From Dama dama (Eukaryota > Chordata > Mammalia > Artiodactyla > Cervidae), in assembly GCF_033118175.1 (NCBI RefSeq), contig NC_083688.1:3686501-3750500 (forward strand): DNA of 64,000 bases, in the 5' to 3' direction. Within the stretch, counting starts at the first letter, position 1. Each line of letters begins with the position of its first letter. Shown in pieces: positions 10,337-22,109 of this stretch. Both the position numbers and the translations under genes were made by a program. The notes under the pieces are model-generated. The model saw nothing but the letters and a program-made list of their open reading frames with translations. It was not told where the DNA came from and did not search any database.

Positions 10337-10361
10337 GGGGGGCGGGGCGGGGGGGCAGGGG
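10337..10361 (+). repeat. G-quadruplex-type motif
   Basis: Four runs of at least four G separated by loops of 1, 1 and 2 bases. This fits the canonical G4 pattern with very short loops. Confidence 0.6.
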
Positions 10362-10928
10362 CCCACTGTGGACGAGTTAGCCATCCAAGAGGAGCAGACC
10401 CTTGGTGACTCACACATCAACACACAGGACAGTCACTCACATCACAAACATGAAACTGGGTGTTTTATTTTGTGTCTACACTGGCGATGCGACGTTTTCC
10501 TCTCCTGATGAGGGCAGTTTCCACCAGCCCTGGCTGATGTCCCTCCGCGTGCCCCTGTCTTCAAACGCTTGAGGAAACAGCAGCCACCCTGAACAGCTGA
10601 TGCCCAAGCCCAGGTCCCTGGGAGTATTTTTGGACACACTTAGATCTCATCTCAAGAAGATGAGCAGCTGATATGACAGCTTCGAATAGGTCCAACGAAG
10701 CGAGCCTCAGTCCCACGGTCCTGTGGAGCCGAGCAGACTGTAGGGGTCAGGGTGGGAGATGAGAGACCTACACCTGGATGCTGTCAGTAATCAGGGGCGA
10801 GGTGGTGGTGGCTTGGGCCAGGATGGTAGTCATAGACTTGATGAGACATGGTCGGATTCTGGATACATAATCCATTTTCTTAAAAGACAAGATAATTTGA
10901 CAAGTTGGGATTTACCCAAGTGGACTTT

Positions 10929-11599
10929 GTTATTGTTCAGTCGCTCAGTCCTGTCCGATTCTTTGCAACCCCATGGACTGCGGCACACCAGGCTTCCCTG
11001 TCCTTCACCATCCCCCAGAGTTTACTCAAACTCAGGTCCACTGAGTCAGTGATACCATCCAACCACCTCATCCTCTGTCATCCCCTTCTCCTCCTGCCCT
11101 CAATCTTTCCCAACATCTGGGTCATTTCTAATGAGTTGGCTCTTCGCATCAGGTGACCAAAGTATTGGAATTTCAACTTCAGCATCAGTCCTTCCAATGA
11201 ATATTCAGGACTGATTTCCTTTAGGATTGACTGATCTCCTTGCAGTCCAAGGGACTCTCAAGAGTCTTCTCCAACACCACACTTCAAAAGCATCAGTTCT
11301 TCAGCACTCAGCCTTCTTTATGGTCCAAGTCTCACATCCACACATGACTACTGGAAAAATCATAGCTTTGACTAAATGGACCTTTGTTGGCAAAATAATG
11401 TCTCTGCCTTTTAATATGCTGTCTAGGTTGGTCATAGCTCTTCTTTCAAGGAGCAAGTGTCTTTTAATTGCGTGGCTACAGTCACCATCTGCAGTGATTT
11501 TGGAGCCCAAGAAAGTAAAGTCTGTCACAGCTTCCATTGTTTCCCCATCTGTTTCCATGACGTGATGGGACCGGATGCCATGATCCTTGTTTTTTGAAT
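10929..11599 (-). mobile_element. BovB LINE 3' fragment, antisense
   Basis: The left end has the (AAC)-type 3' tail in reverse complement ('gttattgttcag'), followed by the BovB 3' region. Minus-strand translation gives the usual BovB ORF2 C-terminal residues (near MVMCGCETWTIKKAEC in broken form). 5'-truncated, about 670 bp, non-coding. Confidence 0.93.
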
Positions 11600-12326
11600 G
11601 GTCTGCCTGCAGCTGGCTGGGCACTCCTGTTAACAGTGGGCTGGGGCTGGAGCAGACCCAGGATGTCTGTCGGTGGCACCCACCAGCCAGAGCAGATACA
11701 CGGTCCCACCTCTCTGCTAGAGGGTGGATGTCAGAGAGGTGCAGCTATCAGCTGGCCCAAGGCCCTGTGGCTCAGATCTCCTCATTGCAAAGAACAGAAG
11801 AACAGGTGGGCATGGAAATTATGAAACAAGGAGCTTTGTTAATTGCACCAAAGACAGTGGTTTTATCTGCCCTCTTGAGAGGAAATGCACCCCAAATCGG
11901 ATGTTGGATTTGGATGAATGGAATGAACAGAGGCAGGGGAGGGAGGCACGGAAGAGGTTCAGATAAACAATGTATTATTTTACTGAAACAAGGGTTTCTT
12001 ATAAAGTAACCTTGGCCGGTAATCACACCCCTAGAGTTAGATGGTAATTGAGTTAAACTGTACATTAAGTGAAGTGAACATTTTAGTTGCATCTCTTAAT
12101 TAAAACAATTAATAGCTTTGAGATTCTCTACACGCTTTACACAAAAAACTATCATGCATTTCCTTCCTATGCACATTGGCTTCTGGTCAGAGTTTTGCTC
12201 CAGCCCAGGGATAAACCGCAGGGTCGACCCAGACCTGACTTCCATGGGCCATGTCCCGAAGACTCCGGATCCAGACCCTGTAGAGCTTTGTTAGTTTCTC
12301 CAACTCAGGCCTGGACCTCAGCTCGA
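11600..12326. other. Unique intergenic sequence
   Basis: No feature recognised beyond fortuitous short frames. Confidence 0.4.
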
Positions 12327-12339
12327 TTTTTTCCTTCTT

Positions 12340-12622
12340 TTTTAAAAAAATTACTTATTTTCGGTTGCCCTGGGTCTTTGTCACTGTGCCGGACCTTCTC
12401 TAGTTGCAGGGGGGGGCCACTCCTCCCTCCAGCGCACAGGCTTCTCACTGCAGTGGCCTCTCTTGTTGCCTGCACAGGGTCTGGGCACACAGGCTTAGGT
12501 AGTTGTGGCCCATGGGCTTAGTTGCTCTGCGGCATGTGGAATCTTCCTGGACCAGGTATCGAACCTGTGTCCCCTGCATTGGCAGGCGGACTCTTACATG
12601 CTGTCCCACCAGGGAAGTCTGC
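12340..12622 (-). mobile_element. CHR-type SINE, near full length, antisense
   Basis: A full-size tRNA-derived SINE in reverse complement. It is bounded by an exact 13-bp target duplication, TTTTTTCCTTCTT, at 12327-12339 and 12623-12635, which fixes the ends. Confidence 0.93.
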
Positions 12623-12699
12623 TTTTTTCCTTCTTAATGAAGTTCCTAACAGGAGCGCATCTTATTTAAATTAGCTGTAGTTCAAAATATATTTATAGG

Positions 12700-13010
12700 C
12701 ACCTATAAGACAGGCATGTATTGAATCTTTGAGGGAAACAGACCAAACCCAAATTTCCTTCCTTAAGGGAGGTTACATTCTAATGCCTGAGACAGAAAAG
12801 AAAAAATATATATAGTAAATAATATATCGAGTAGTATGATAGAGAAGGATACAGGTGATGGGAAATGGAAAAGCAGAGCAAAGTGAGAGGGGTCTGGAGA
12901 GCACGGGGGGTTGTAGAGGACGCGATCTCACACGGGGAGGTGGTTGGTCCAGGCAGACCTCACAGACAAAGCAACGCCTGAGCAGCAGAAAACTTGAAAT
13001 ATCAACCATG
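12700..13010 (-). mobile_element. L2 LINE 3' fragment
   Basis: Ancient L2 in reverse complement, recognised by 'ggttacattctaatg' and the following 'gagacagaaa' segment. Diverged. Confidence 0.6.
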
Positions 13011-13419
13011 CTCCTGGGAGCAGGGGGTGGGGGGATGAGGACTCCAGGGGCGGGGAGCCTGCTCCCAGCCGAGGGGATGCCCAGGTCCCAAGGAGGGAAG
13101 GGCAGTCCGTCAGTGCGGCTGGAGGGAGGAGTGGGCGGAGCTGTTGGAGATGGGGGTGGGGAGACAGGGCACCTGGGACCTCTAAGACGCTGCGCCTCCG
13201 GGTAGGACGGGAGCCCCCGCAGGGCGCCGTGAGAGGGTCAACCTGACATACACACTCAGATCAGCGCTCCGGCTGCTGTGATCAGACCAGACCAGAGCGA
13301 AAGACGGGAAATCAAGTGGAAGCCATCAGGTCCACAATCCAGGTGTGCAGTGAAGACCAGGGAGGTGGCCACAGATGTCGTGAGAAGCAGTCAGCCTCTG
13401 GGTATCTAATCCATTTACT

Positions 13420-13985
13420 TTTTAAAGAAGTAATACTTGAGTTTATTGTAGAAATAGTAGTAAAGTAAATGCTAACCCACACTGTGCATCATCATCATAA
13501 ATGATTTTTCCAGGCTGAAAAGGCTGACTCTAGAATCCATTATACTCTCCCTCCAAAACAAAACACATGGGAAATGTGGAAAATACAGAGAAGATTGAAG
13601 GGAAAAACCGAAAACCATCCATACTCCTTTCAGTCACAGATAACCATTGTTAATATTTTGGTATACGTTATCTCATTCTCAAAGATTACATTATTTTGCA
13701 CATTATGTTCTTGCCAGTAGGCACACATGCATATTTTTAACATTTGTAATCCCAGCAAAATCGGCAGAACTATATTCTTTTTCCAAATTTCTATAGTCTT
13801 CATGATTATTATAAGACTGAGTAAGATTTCAATGTGTTGATCTACTGTAAATTATTAAGTATTTCCCTTGGGGGAACATTTGCACTTTGCCAGATTTTTT
13901 TGTTTTTGATTCAGAAGTCAAGGCTGGAATCTTCTTTTGTGTAGCTTTTTGCAGCTTTTGAATTATTTCTTTAGGACAGATTTGC
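13420..13985 (-). mobile_element. Possible ancient L1 (L1M-type) fragment
   Basis: AT-rich sequence with phrases typical of old L1 3' regions ('ataaccattgttaatattttgg'-type, then 'tttgccag'). Family and orientation are tentative. Confidence 0.35.
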
Positions 13986-13996
13986 AGGAATAGGAT

Positions 13997-14318
13997 GTGA
14001 AAGTGAAAGTCACTCAGTTGTGTCTGACTCTTTGCGAACCCATGGACTTCTCCAGGCCAGAATACTAGAGTGGATAGCTGTTCCCCTTTCCAGGGGATCT
14101 TCCCAACCCAGGGATCAAACCCAGGTCTCCCGAATTGCAGGTGGATTCTTTACCAGCTGAGCCACCAGGAAAGCCCAAGAATACTGGAGTGGGTAGCCTT
14201 TCCCTTCTCCAGCAGATCTTCCCGACCCAGGGATAGAACTGGGGTCTCCTGCATTGCAGGCAGATTCTTTACCAACTGAGCTATCAGAGAAGCCCTGATA
14301 GGCTTCTGCCACTCTGAT
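13997..14318 (-). mobile_element. Dimeric Bov-tA SINE, antisense
   Basis: A complete Bov-tA followed by a second head with half a body, joined at the reverse complement of 'cagtattcttgggcttcc'. An exact 11-bp target duplication AGGAATAGGAT lies at 13986-13996 and 14319-14329. About 22 bp of extra sequence separates the second head from the right duplication. Confidence 0.92.
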
Positions 14319-14329
14319 AGGAATAGGAT

Positions 14330-16289
14330 AGGTTGGTGCAGTTATATACACACACAAAAAAAAACTTCAGTTTTTTGCTTTGCTTTTTGAAGGGTTATAT
14401 AACAAGGACCTAACAGTTTCACTGCAGCTTCTTCAGTTTTGAAGTTACTGCTTTTCCAAATTCACTTTTGTTGAAAATAGAACCTAAAAGTTTTTTAAAC
14501 ATATTTTTCATGTCTTTGATTAGTCTTAACACTTTTTACATGTCTTTCAAAAATATTTTTAATATTAAAATTAAAATTCAAGGTGCAGTTAACTTGTTGT
14601 CATAATCTGGGACGCTATTCCACTATTTCAGTACTTCCTTCCAGCCAAGGAAAGTGGGGACTGATGGGGGAGGTTTGAGAGAGAAATTTGTTCTTAATAT
14701 TCATATTTGTTGATATGTGCATTTTTGGTGACAGAGACATTGTACTTTTCTATATATATAGAGAGAGTCATGAACTAAACTATATTCATGTTGGATTTTT
14801 ATGACTCAAATCTTAGTTAAATGCATGTCTTTTCATTGAACCAACAAACTGGACACGTAGAGGCAGCAGACACAGAACACAAAGGTGAAGCAGGCGGGTC
14901 TTTGCTCTTAGGGAGTTTCCAGCCTAGTGGGAAGAGGCGTGTAGATTTTTAAAAACCACGTGTGGTAAGTATCATGCCTGCTTTCCACCTCCTTTGACTG
15001 TAGTCTGAGACCAGCTATGCGCCAGCGTGGCAGAAAACAATCCCATTGGCCTGCAGCTAATAGTCTTGGAAGGAGGCCTCCCCGCTCAGCTGCCCAGGAG
15101 CCTGGTCAAAGCCATGAATGACCCCCCAGCCACAGTCTTCTCACTCCTTTTAATCTGGGTTTTAGAAAGAGGATGGAGGCGGCAAAGGCCAGTGTGGGAG
15201 CCCAGGAAACCAGCTCTCCTTTGCCCCCACTGCTGTCCGTCCTGGAGAGGGGCCATGGAGGAGACAGTCCGGGGACTAGCTGGAAATGCTCCCAGACGAG
15301 GTGCTGGCTCGGCACGCTGGGCTACGCCCCTGCCATCCTCCCCACGATGCCCCACCAGCCACGGCATCCGGCACCAGGCAGTTCAGGGGTGAGCTCGGTG
15401 CTCAAGAGAGACCAGATCAGCATACAGACTCAGAGGCAACCTCGGAGGCTGCGCCTTGGTGTTCAGGCAGAGGAGAGGGAGGACCAATGTGTCCAAGGGT
15501 AGGGGGCATGCAGCTGGGAGACAGGGGTGAGGCTGCAAGCTCTGGGGGCAGTTCAGACCACCCCCAACAAGCCTTTGACTCAGCAGAGCCATGCTGCCTC
15601 CCAAGCGGCTTTGAACTCGATGACTGTGTCCAGTAGGCAGACAACTTCAGAATGGACTTTTAAAGGGGGCCCCAGCATCCCAAAGGCCCTGGAAGGGTTT
15701 TAAGAAGATTCGCCCCAGACCTTCTGGAGTTGGAGCCTGGGAACCACACTTTTAGAAGCACCCCCAGGGAATGGTAAGGGTCCCCAGGCTACGAGCTGGT
15801 TGGCTGGGTCATTCCAAGGTGACTTCCAACACCTATGGTCAGTGATTCTCTTCAGCGCCATCTCCACAGGCCAGACCACAGGCCAAACCAGGGACTCAAT
15901 GACTAGCCACCGAACCTTGGCAGGGGGGCTTCCTCCTCCCTCCCCCTGCAGCCTTGGGCCCAGCCTTCTCTGAAGTTCTCCGTGGGGAGTGATTGATCGC
16001 TCCCTTCCCTGGGTTTCCCCAGCTCAGTGCTCCCCTCCCCCAAGCACTGCCCTGTGGAGTAGAACGAGCAGAGGATGTGACCTCTAAAGTCCCCGCTCCT
16101 ACTGAGCGGCTCATCCTCCACCCGAGCCGCTGCCTTCCCGCTGCAGATGAGGACAAGTGCATCTCAAGGGGCCGCTGTGAAGACTCAGACGGAGCAGCGC
16201 TTACTGAGAACGTTCTGACACCTGTAAAAATAGGGAGAAACGCTCATTTCTGTTTCAGGACCTACCCTCTTACACTGTTGCCGTTTCTC
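14330..16289. other. Largely unique intergenic sequence
   Basis: A short L2-like piece in reverse complement is likely at about 14865-14960 ('gggagtttccagcctagtggg'-type). The GC-richer stretch 15030-15640 has open frames on several strands, but none resembles a known protein. Confidence 0.35.
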
Positions 16290-16540
16290 TCTTCATTGGC
16301 TCCACAGACGTTTACGGAGCAGCGGCTTTGCTTCAGGGGCTGGGGGGTGCAAGAATGAAGATATGCTCATGGTCCTCGGGAAGCCGCCCGCCGCCCCCCA
16401 GCCCTGCACTGAGGAAGGCCCATCAATGCACAGGAGACTGTCATATCACTGGGTTAGCATGACCGTCTAAGCAGCGCCCCGCACGCAGTAGGCACTCAGC
16501 AAGCACTGCGGGGGTTAGTGAACGCGCTGAAGGATAGGAT
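16290..16540. mobile_element. L2-like fragments
   Basis: An L2 3' segment in reverse complement (about 16290-16450) abuts a forward L2 3' end with 'cagtaggcactcagcaa' (about 16462-16540). Both diverged. Confidence 0.45.
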
Positions 16541-16676
16541 GGAATCACAGATGGAGGGCGGGGGAAGCTTCTGGGGGCTCCGGGGGCCCGGTAGGAGAGA
16601 CCCAGCCAAGGGAGGAGCGATGTTCCAGAACCAGCGCACAGCTGGGCCCTCTGACTTCGAAACTGGCCCATGACTG

Positions 16677-16896
16677 GTGGACGTATACACACTGCTATAT
16701 TTAACATGGATAACCAACAAGGTCCTACTCTATGGCACAGGCAACTCTGCTCAATGTTATGTGGCAGCCTGGACGGGAGTTTGGGGGAGAATGGATACAT
16801 GGCTATGTACGGCTCAGTCCTTTCGCTATTCACCTGAAACCATCACAACACTGTTAATCGGCTATATCCCAATACAAAAAAGTATGTTAAAAACAA
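16677..16896 (+). mobile_element. L1 3' UTR fragment
   Basis: Matches the ruminant L1 3' UTR: 'ggataaccaacaaggtcc', 'cacaggcaactctgctcaat', and an end in 'cccaatacaaaaaagtatg'. Confidence 0.8.
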
Positions 16897-18139
16897 AACT
16901 GGCCCACGACTCATTCATCCTGTCTTCCTCTGTGTCCTAACAATGGGGCTGCCCATGGTAGCTGTCAACATCTCCAAAATGAAACTGCCTTAAAATATCC
17001 TGCCTTCTAAACAAAACAAAACACATATTCAGCATCAAAGGCATAGACCTGACTTGGGTCATTGGGGTCACCCAAGCCCTTCAGCCTGTTCCCAGTGACA
17101 CGTCTCCACTGTGCCATCCCCGAGGAGCTTGGCATGGTCTGCAAAGTCCCTGCAGTGCGCTGGCTAGAGCTGGCAAACACAGATTAATTCTGTCCATCTG
17201 CTTTGGTCTGCATCCACGTATTTCAGAGCACGTCCTTCATTACCTTAATCAAGATAATACATTCTTAGCGGTGAAGACAGGGAGGTTCCTGTTCTCTAAA
17301 TGCTTCCCATTTTCACAAGAACAGAAGCTCAGTCTGCAGGGGAGACAGCCCCTGGATACCAGATAAGGAATCCAATCCTTTAATGACTTTTGCTCAGGCT
17401 CCTTTTGGAGACCACATTTCTGAGTGAAAACCCTGCAACCAGAGACAGAATGTAACCCTGAGGACATGGGGGGGGCGGGGGTGGTGGTGGTGGTGATTGC
17501 ATTTGGGGTTCCTCTATGACCTCTGCCCTTAGATACATTCAAGAAGAGAAACAGTGCCTTGGGGCCAGGAGGGTTTACACCTTCCCTGTCTGGAGACAGA
17601 GGCTGGGCAGTCTCTCAGGGATCCTTCAGTTCTTTGGTTCTGCAGCCCACAGGGGCTGGATCTTTATTGCTCATAGCTGGAAATTTGGCTTAGAGTGAGA
17701 GCTCCTGCCAACTGTAAGCATAAACAGGCTCCTTCCTGCAAAACGCTCAAAACTGAGGTTCAACAACTACCACAGAGCCCTCTGACCCAGCCAGCTACCC
17801 AGCCCAAATGGGCCTGCGTTTCTGTGCCATTTACACCTGGGGCCAGGTGAGCAAGTGAGGTGCGCAGACGGCCTGCCTGAGCTCCAGACCTCTGGCACTT
17901 GGAAAACAAGTCTTCCCTTGTTTAATGCACAACGTGTGCCTAAACTGACGCTATGACAGGAGAGGTGGTTATAGGAGGGTGCTGTGCAGGTCGGATGCCG
18001 TTTCCTCCTCTGGAAGGAGATCACAGAATTTGGAAATGTGCGGCTCGGACTTCATGCAGAACGATCTTGCTGCACCGACCTGATCACTCTTTTCTCCCTC
18101 CCCCTCCTCCAACTACTGCTCAATCTCTGGCCCATTAAT
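16897..18139. other. Unique intergenic sequence with a G-rich tract
   Basis: No gene seen. A G-rich, (GGT)-containing stretch at 17468-17495 could form a quadruplex. Confidence 0.35.
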
Positions 18140-18801
18140 CTGCTTTGCTGTTGCTGTTCAGTCACTCGGCCACGTCTGACTCTTTGCGACCCCATGGACT
18201 GCAGCACTCCAGGCTTCCCTGTCCATCACCAACTCCTGGAGTGTGCTCAAATTCATGTCCCAGAGTAAAGAATCCGCCTGCGGTGCAGGAGACCTGGGTT
18301 CGATCCCTGGGTTGAGGAGATCCCCTGGTGCAGGAAATGGCAACCCGCTCCAGTATTCTTGCCTGGGAAATCCCATGGACAGAGGAGCCTGGCGGGCTAC
18401 AGTCCGTGGGGTCACAGAGTCGGTCATGACTGGGCAACTAACACACTTTTATGTCCATTGCCATTCAACCACCTCATCCTCTGTCATCCCCTTCTCCTCC
18501 CGCCCTCAATCTTTCCCAGCATCACGGTCTTTCCAATGAGTCAACTCTTTGCATCAGGTGGCCAAAGTATTGGAACTTCAGCATCAGTCCTTCCAATGAA
18601 TAGTCAGGGTTTTCCTTTAAGATTGACAGGTTTGATCTCTTTGCTGTCCAAGGGGCTCTCAAAAGTCTCCTCCAGCACCAACACTTGAAGGCATCAATTC
18701 TTTGGCACTCAGCCTTCCTTGTGGTCCAACTCTCATATCTGTACATGACTAGTGGAAAAACCATAGCTTTGACTATACAGACCTTTGTTGGCAAAGTGAT
18801 T
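18140..18801 (-). mobile_element. BovB 3' fragment split by a Bov-tA
   Basis: BovB in reverse complement at 18140-18260 and 18448-18801, with a forward Bov-tA between them. The duplicated ATGTCC at the two junctions marks the later SINE insertion. The BovB ORF2 C-terminal frame is broken. Confidence 0.9.
18263..18447 (+). mobile_element. Bov-tA SINE nested in BovB
   Basis: The head starts at 'taaagaatccgcctg', with a complete BovA body ending 'gactgggcaactaacac'. Younger than the BovB it interrupts. Confidence 0.92.
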
Positions 18802-18861
18802 GAACTTGGGTCTCCTGCATTGCAGGCAGACTCTTTACCATCTGAACCACCAGGAAGATCC
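18802..18861 (-). mobile_element. Bov-tA head fragment, antisense
   Basis: Only the tRNA-like head is left ('ctcctgcattgcaggcaga' in reverse orientation), directly after the truncated BovB end. A T-rich run follows at about 18870-18890. Confidence 0.75.
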
Positions 18862-19408
18862 CAATCTGCTTTTCTTTTTTTTTTTTTCTTTTACTTTCTG
18901 AAATTTTCTTATTTATGGATTTGCTTGTTAGCTGTTTCCCAACCCCAGTATAAAGTTCACAAGGACTGGGAACTTGCCTGTCTGCGCCCCTGGCACCCGC
19001 TGCCTGGCTGGTAAACATTTTGGGAAGAAGTGAACGCAAGCCCCACGGGCCAAGAGCACGTGCCAGTCACGCTGGGTTTGGGCTTCTTGAAAATGGCAAC
19101 CGAAAGGTCCATCACCCAAGAGCAAGTGGGACCCTTAGCCTCCTGAGCTATCTTCTCCAGGCCAGGGCTGCTGCTGCTTTACCCTGAAGTCACTGGAGTT
19201 AACCTGAACGGTATCTAAGCTGTGGGGGCAAAGTCAGCTGTTTGTGTAAGGCGGCCAGGCCACGGGGCTCCATTCTCTGCTCCCACCTATGGCCAGGTCG
19301 CCTGGAGCACCGTGTCGCCCCTCCGCTTCAGCTGCCAGTGTCTCTCGTTAGGGTGGTTTGTGTGCTTAGCTTCCAGGGTCGTGAGAATTTCCAGTTATCA
19401 CACAGGAA

Positions 19409-19621
19409 GCTTCCCCGGTGGCTCAGATGGTAAAGAGTCCGCCTGTAATGCAGGGGACCTGGGTTTGATCCTTGGGCTGGGAAGATCCCCTGGAGAAGGG
19501 AATGGCTACCCACGCCAGTATGCCGGCCTGGAGAATCCCGTGGGGAGAGGAGCCTGGCGGGCTGCAGTCCAAGGGGTCGCAAAGAGTCGGACACAACCGA
19601 GGGACTCACACACACATTTAC
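19409..19621 (+). mobile_element. Bov-tA SINE
   Basis: Complete head and body; ends 'gtcggacacaaccgaggg' followed by CA-rich sequence. Confidence 0.92.
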
Positions 19622-19714
19622 ACAAAGCACCTAGAACTGAACGTGGCACATTGTCACCCGCTCTTGTCAACAGCTCTGCAAGGAACTCAGACAGAGGTGC
19701 TCCGGCTGGTGCTC

Positions 19715-20060
19715 AGATGAGTCGGAGGCGTGTTCCTGAGCCGGGCGCCTGTGCCGACGGCAGGCGGGACTCCAAGGGATCTCTGTCCGGCCCCGCGTCA
19801 CGGCCTGGTCGGGCTCCCGCGGCCCTGCGCCGCGCCTCTGGCTGCTCCACAGCGCCACCTGGTGTACTTCCTGGAAGAGCGCCTCACCCCACCCCAGGCC
19901 GGGCTACGATGAAGTCCGCGGGCACACCTGGGCCACCTCCGCCCCTAACCCCCGGGCGCAGACACGAGTGAGAGCTACAGAGCCACTTGCCGGGCGGCGT
20001 CTGAGCTTCCCCCTGAGCGGCAGGAAGAAGAGGAGAGGCGGCTGCATTTTGCCCAGGGGC
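19715..20060. promoter_or_regulatory. CpG-rich island, unassigned
   Basis: A sharp rise in CpG density in otherwise ordinary intergenic DNA, free of SINE sequence and holding a CTCF-type motif. Open frames here look compositional. It may be an unannotated promoter or a CTCF-bound element about 13.4 kb after the UBXN10 stop. Confidence 0.55.
19852..19865 (-). promoter_or_regulatory. CTCF-type motif, minus orientation
   Basis: GCGCCACCTGGTGT matches the reverse complement of the CTCF core (GCGCCMYCTRSTGG) at 13 of 14 positions. Confidence 0.6.
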
Positions 20061-20204
20061 GTCCCACCCTCTGGCCTCAGCGTCTCTTTGCACCACAGCT
20101 GAGGACTCCCGCCCACCAGCACCTGTGGGACCCAGGGGGGATTTCTAGCTGACGCGAGGAAGGGGCAGGAGGGGACCCACTTGTTTTTAGTGTCTGCTAA
20201 GAAC

Positions 20205-20523
20205 CCTGGGAGCTCAGCTGGTAAAGAATCCCCCTGCAATGCAGGAGCCCCAGGCTGGATTCCCGGGTGGGGAAGATCCCCTGGAGAAGGGACATGCTAC
20301 CTGCTCCAGAATTCTTGGGCTTCCCTGGCGGCTCAGATGGTGAAGAATCCGCCTGCAATTCGGGAGACCTGGGTTCCATCCCTGGGTCGGGACGATCCCC
20401 TGTAGGAGGAAATGGCAACCCACTCCAGTACTCTTGCCTGGAGAATCCCCAGGAACAGAGGAGCCTGGCGGGCTACCGTTGGGATCTCAAAGAGACCCCA
20501 GCACGACTGAGTGAGTAAGCACA
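20205..20523 (+). mobile_element. Dimeric Bov-tA SINE
   Basis: A first head with half a body ends 'ccagaattcttgggcttcc', then a complete second head and body follow. The same junction as the dimers at 13997 and 24613. Confidence 0.9.
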
Positions 20524-20532
20524 GCACAAGAA

Positions 20533-20665
20533 CCTCGTGGGCAGATGCTCATTTGACCTTCGGGGTTTTCCTCTGAGGCCGGCGTCACCTGCTCCCTTTC
20601 TCAGATGGGGAAGTGGAGATTCAGGAAGCACGTGTGACTGCCCAGCACACGGGCAACTCTGATAC
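20533..20665 (-). mobile_element. Possible MIR fragment
   Basis: A weak reverse-complement MIR pattern ('tttctcagatggggaagtgg'). Confidence 0.35.
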
Positions 20666-20769
20666 TCAGTGACTAGGCCATGTGGGGTGGGAGGAGTGGA
20701 CTCAGCATCCAGTCTGGGTCAGAAAAGCCCAGAACGCCTTCACTCCCACCCCCAGTTGAGAACGCCTGC

Positions 20770-20996
20770 CAGAGTTTCGTGTCCAACTCTTTTGTGACCC
20801 CCCCCCCCCCCCCGCCACCATGGACTGTAGCCTGCCAAGACCCTCTGTTTACGGGATTTCCCAGGCAAGAGTACTGGTGTGGGTTGCCATTTCCTCCTCC
20901 AAGGGATCTTCCTGACCCAGGGATCAAACCCATGTCTCTTATGTTTCCTGCACTGGCAGGCGGGTTCTTTAACCACTCAATCACCTGGGAAGCCCG
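20770..20996 (-). mobile_element. Bov-tA SINE with poly(C) expansion
   Basis: A reverse-complement Bov-tA in which the 'gaccccatgg' segment has become a run of 16 C (20798-20813). Confidence 0.9.
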
Positions 20997-20999
20997 CCA

Positions 21000-21644
21000 C
21001 AGCTCAGAGCGCATTGCAGTTCTAGGTCCCAGTGCTTCTCTGTGTTGTGATCCCAGATGTGATGAGACCTTTTAATGGCATTTAATATCTTCTAATCTTC
21101 CGTTACACAATTCCCACGCCTAGGACAATTTCTGGGGTAAATGTTTACCCTAAGTCTCCTAAGGAGGCCGAAATGGAAAGTGTGTGACGTTTCTTAAGGC
21201 CAGGCTACACCGTTCAGAGATACCCAAGCCTCGTGCAGAAGCTGGGGGGCAGGGGGCAGGGGCTGGCCCTTGAATAACAGGAAACATCTTGGCCTTCATC
21301 AGGCAGGAGGCTCCTTGGTGGTCAAGGAGTGTGCGAACTTCTGCTGGAGAACGTCGGAGGAGGCCTCGTAGATGGGGGTCACCTTGTAGCTGAGTTTTAA
21401 ATGATGAAACAGGAGGTTCCAGGCGGGGAGGGGGGGAGTAGGGGACAGACTGTCAGGCAGTGGGATGAGTCTGGAGCCAGGAAGGGCCTGTCCTGCGTGA
21501 CTGGTGAGTGCAGAGGACCTGGGATGTGTCTTCCTGGGGGGAGGGGGCGGTGTTAGGTGGGGTGATTGTCAAGGGGCCCTGACAGCCATGCTAAGGACTG
21601 TGCACTTGACCCTTGGAGGTCAAAGGGGAGCCTGCAGAGATTTT
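21000..21644. other. Unique intergenic sequence
   Basis: No gene or repeat recognised; G-rich patches near 21240-21260 and 21420-21445. Confidence 0.35.
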
Positions 21645-21657
21645 CAAAGAGGAGCGT

Positions 21658-21871
21658 GCATGTGTGCATGCTTAGTCACCTCAGTCATGTCTGACTTGGT
21701 GACCCCATGGACTGTAGCCCGCCAGGCTCCTCCATCCATGGGATTCTGCAAGCAAGAATTCTAGAGGAGGTTACTGTGCCCTCCTCCAGGAGGTCTCCCT
21801 GACTCAGGGATTGAAACCGCATCTCCTGCATTGCAGGCGGATTCTTTACTGCTGAGCCGCCAAGGAAGCCC
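21658..21871 (-). mobile_element. Bov-tA SINE, antisense
   Basis: Complete element in reverse complement with an exact 13-bp target duplication, CAAAGAGGAGCGT, at 21645-21657 and 21872-21884. Confidence 0.95.
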
Positions 21872-21881
21872 CAAAGAGGAG

Positions 21882-22099
21882 CGTTCAGTTCAGTTCAGTT
21901 GCGTCCGACTCTTTGCGACCCCATGAACCGCAGCACAACAGGCCTGCCTGTCCATCACCAACTCCCAGAATTTACTCAAACTCATGTCCATAGCATCAGT
22001 GATGTCATCCAACTATCTCATCCTCTGTCGTCCCCTTCTCCTCCTGCCCTCAATCTTTCCCAGCAACAGGGTCTTTTCAGATGAGTCGGCTTTTTGCAT
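21882..22099 (-). mobile_element. 5'-truncated BovB 3' end, antisense
   Basis: The left end carries the (CTGAA)-type tail in reverse complement. Its target duplication CAAAGAGGAG (21872-21881 and 22100-22109) reuses the right-hand duplication of the preceding Bov-tA. Confidence 0.93.
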
Positions 22100-22109
22100 C
22101 AAAGAGGAG

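Larger units (their letters stand above)
8983..10928. other. Mostly unique intergenic sequence
   Basis: No coding exon or interspersed repeat recognised. Contains a small 22-bp direct duplication and one G-quadruplex-type run, both listed separately. Confidence 0.4.

Noticed and set aside
15027..15636. Overlapping + frames of 109-121 codons
   Set aside because: No similarity I recognise, no splice context, and competing frames on both strands; probably compositional.
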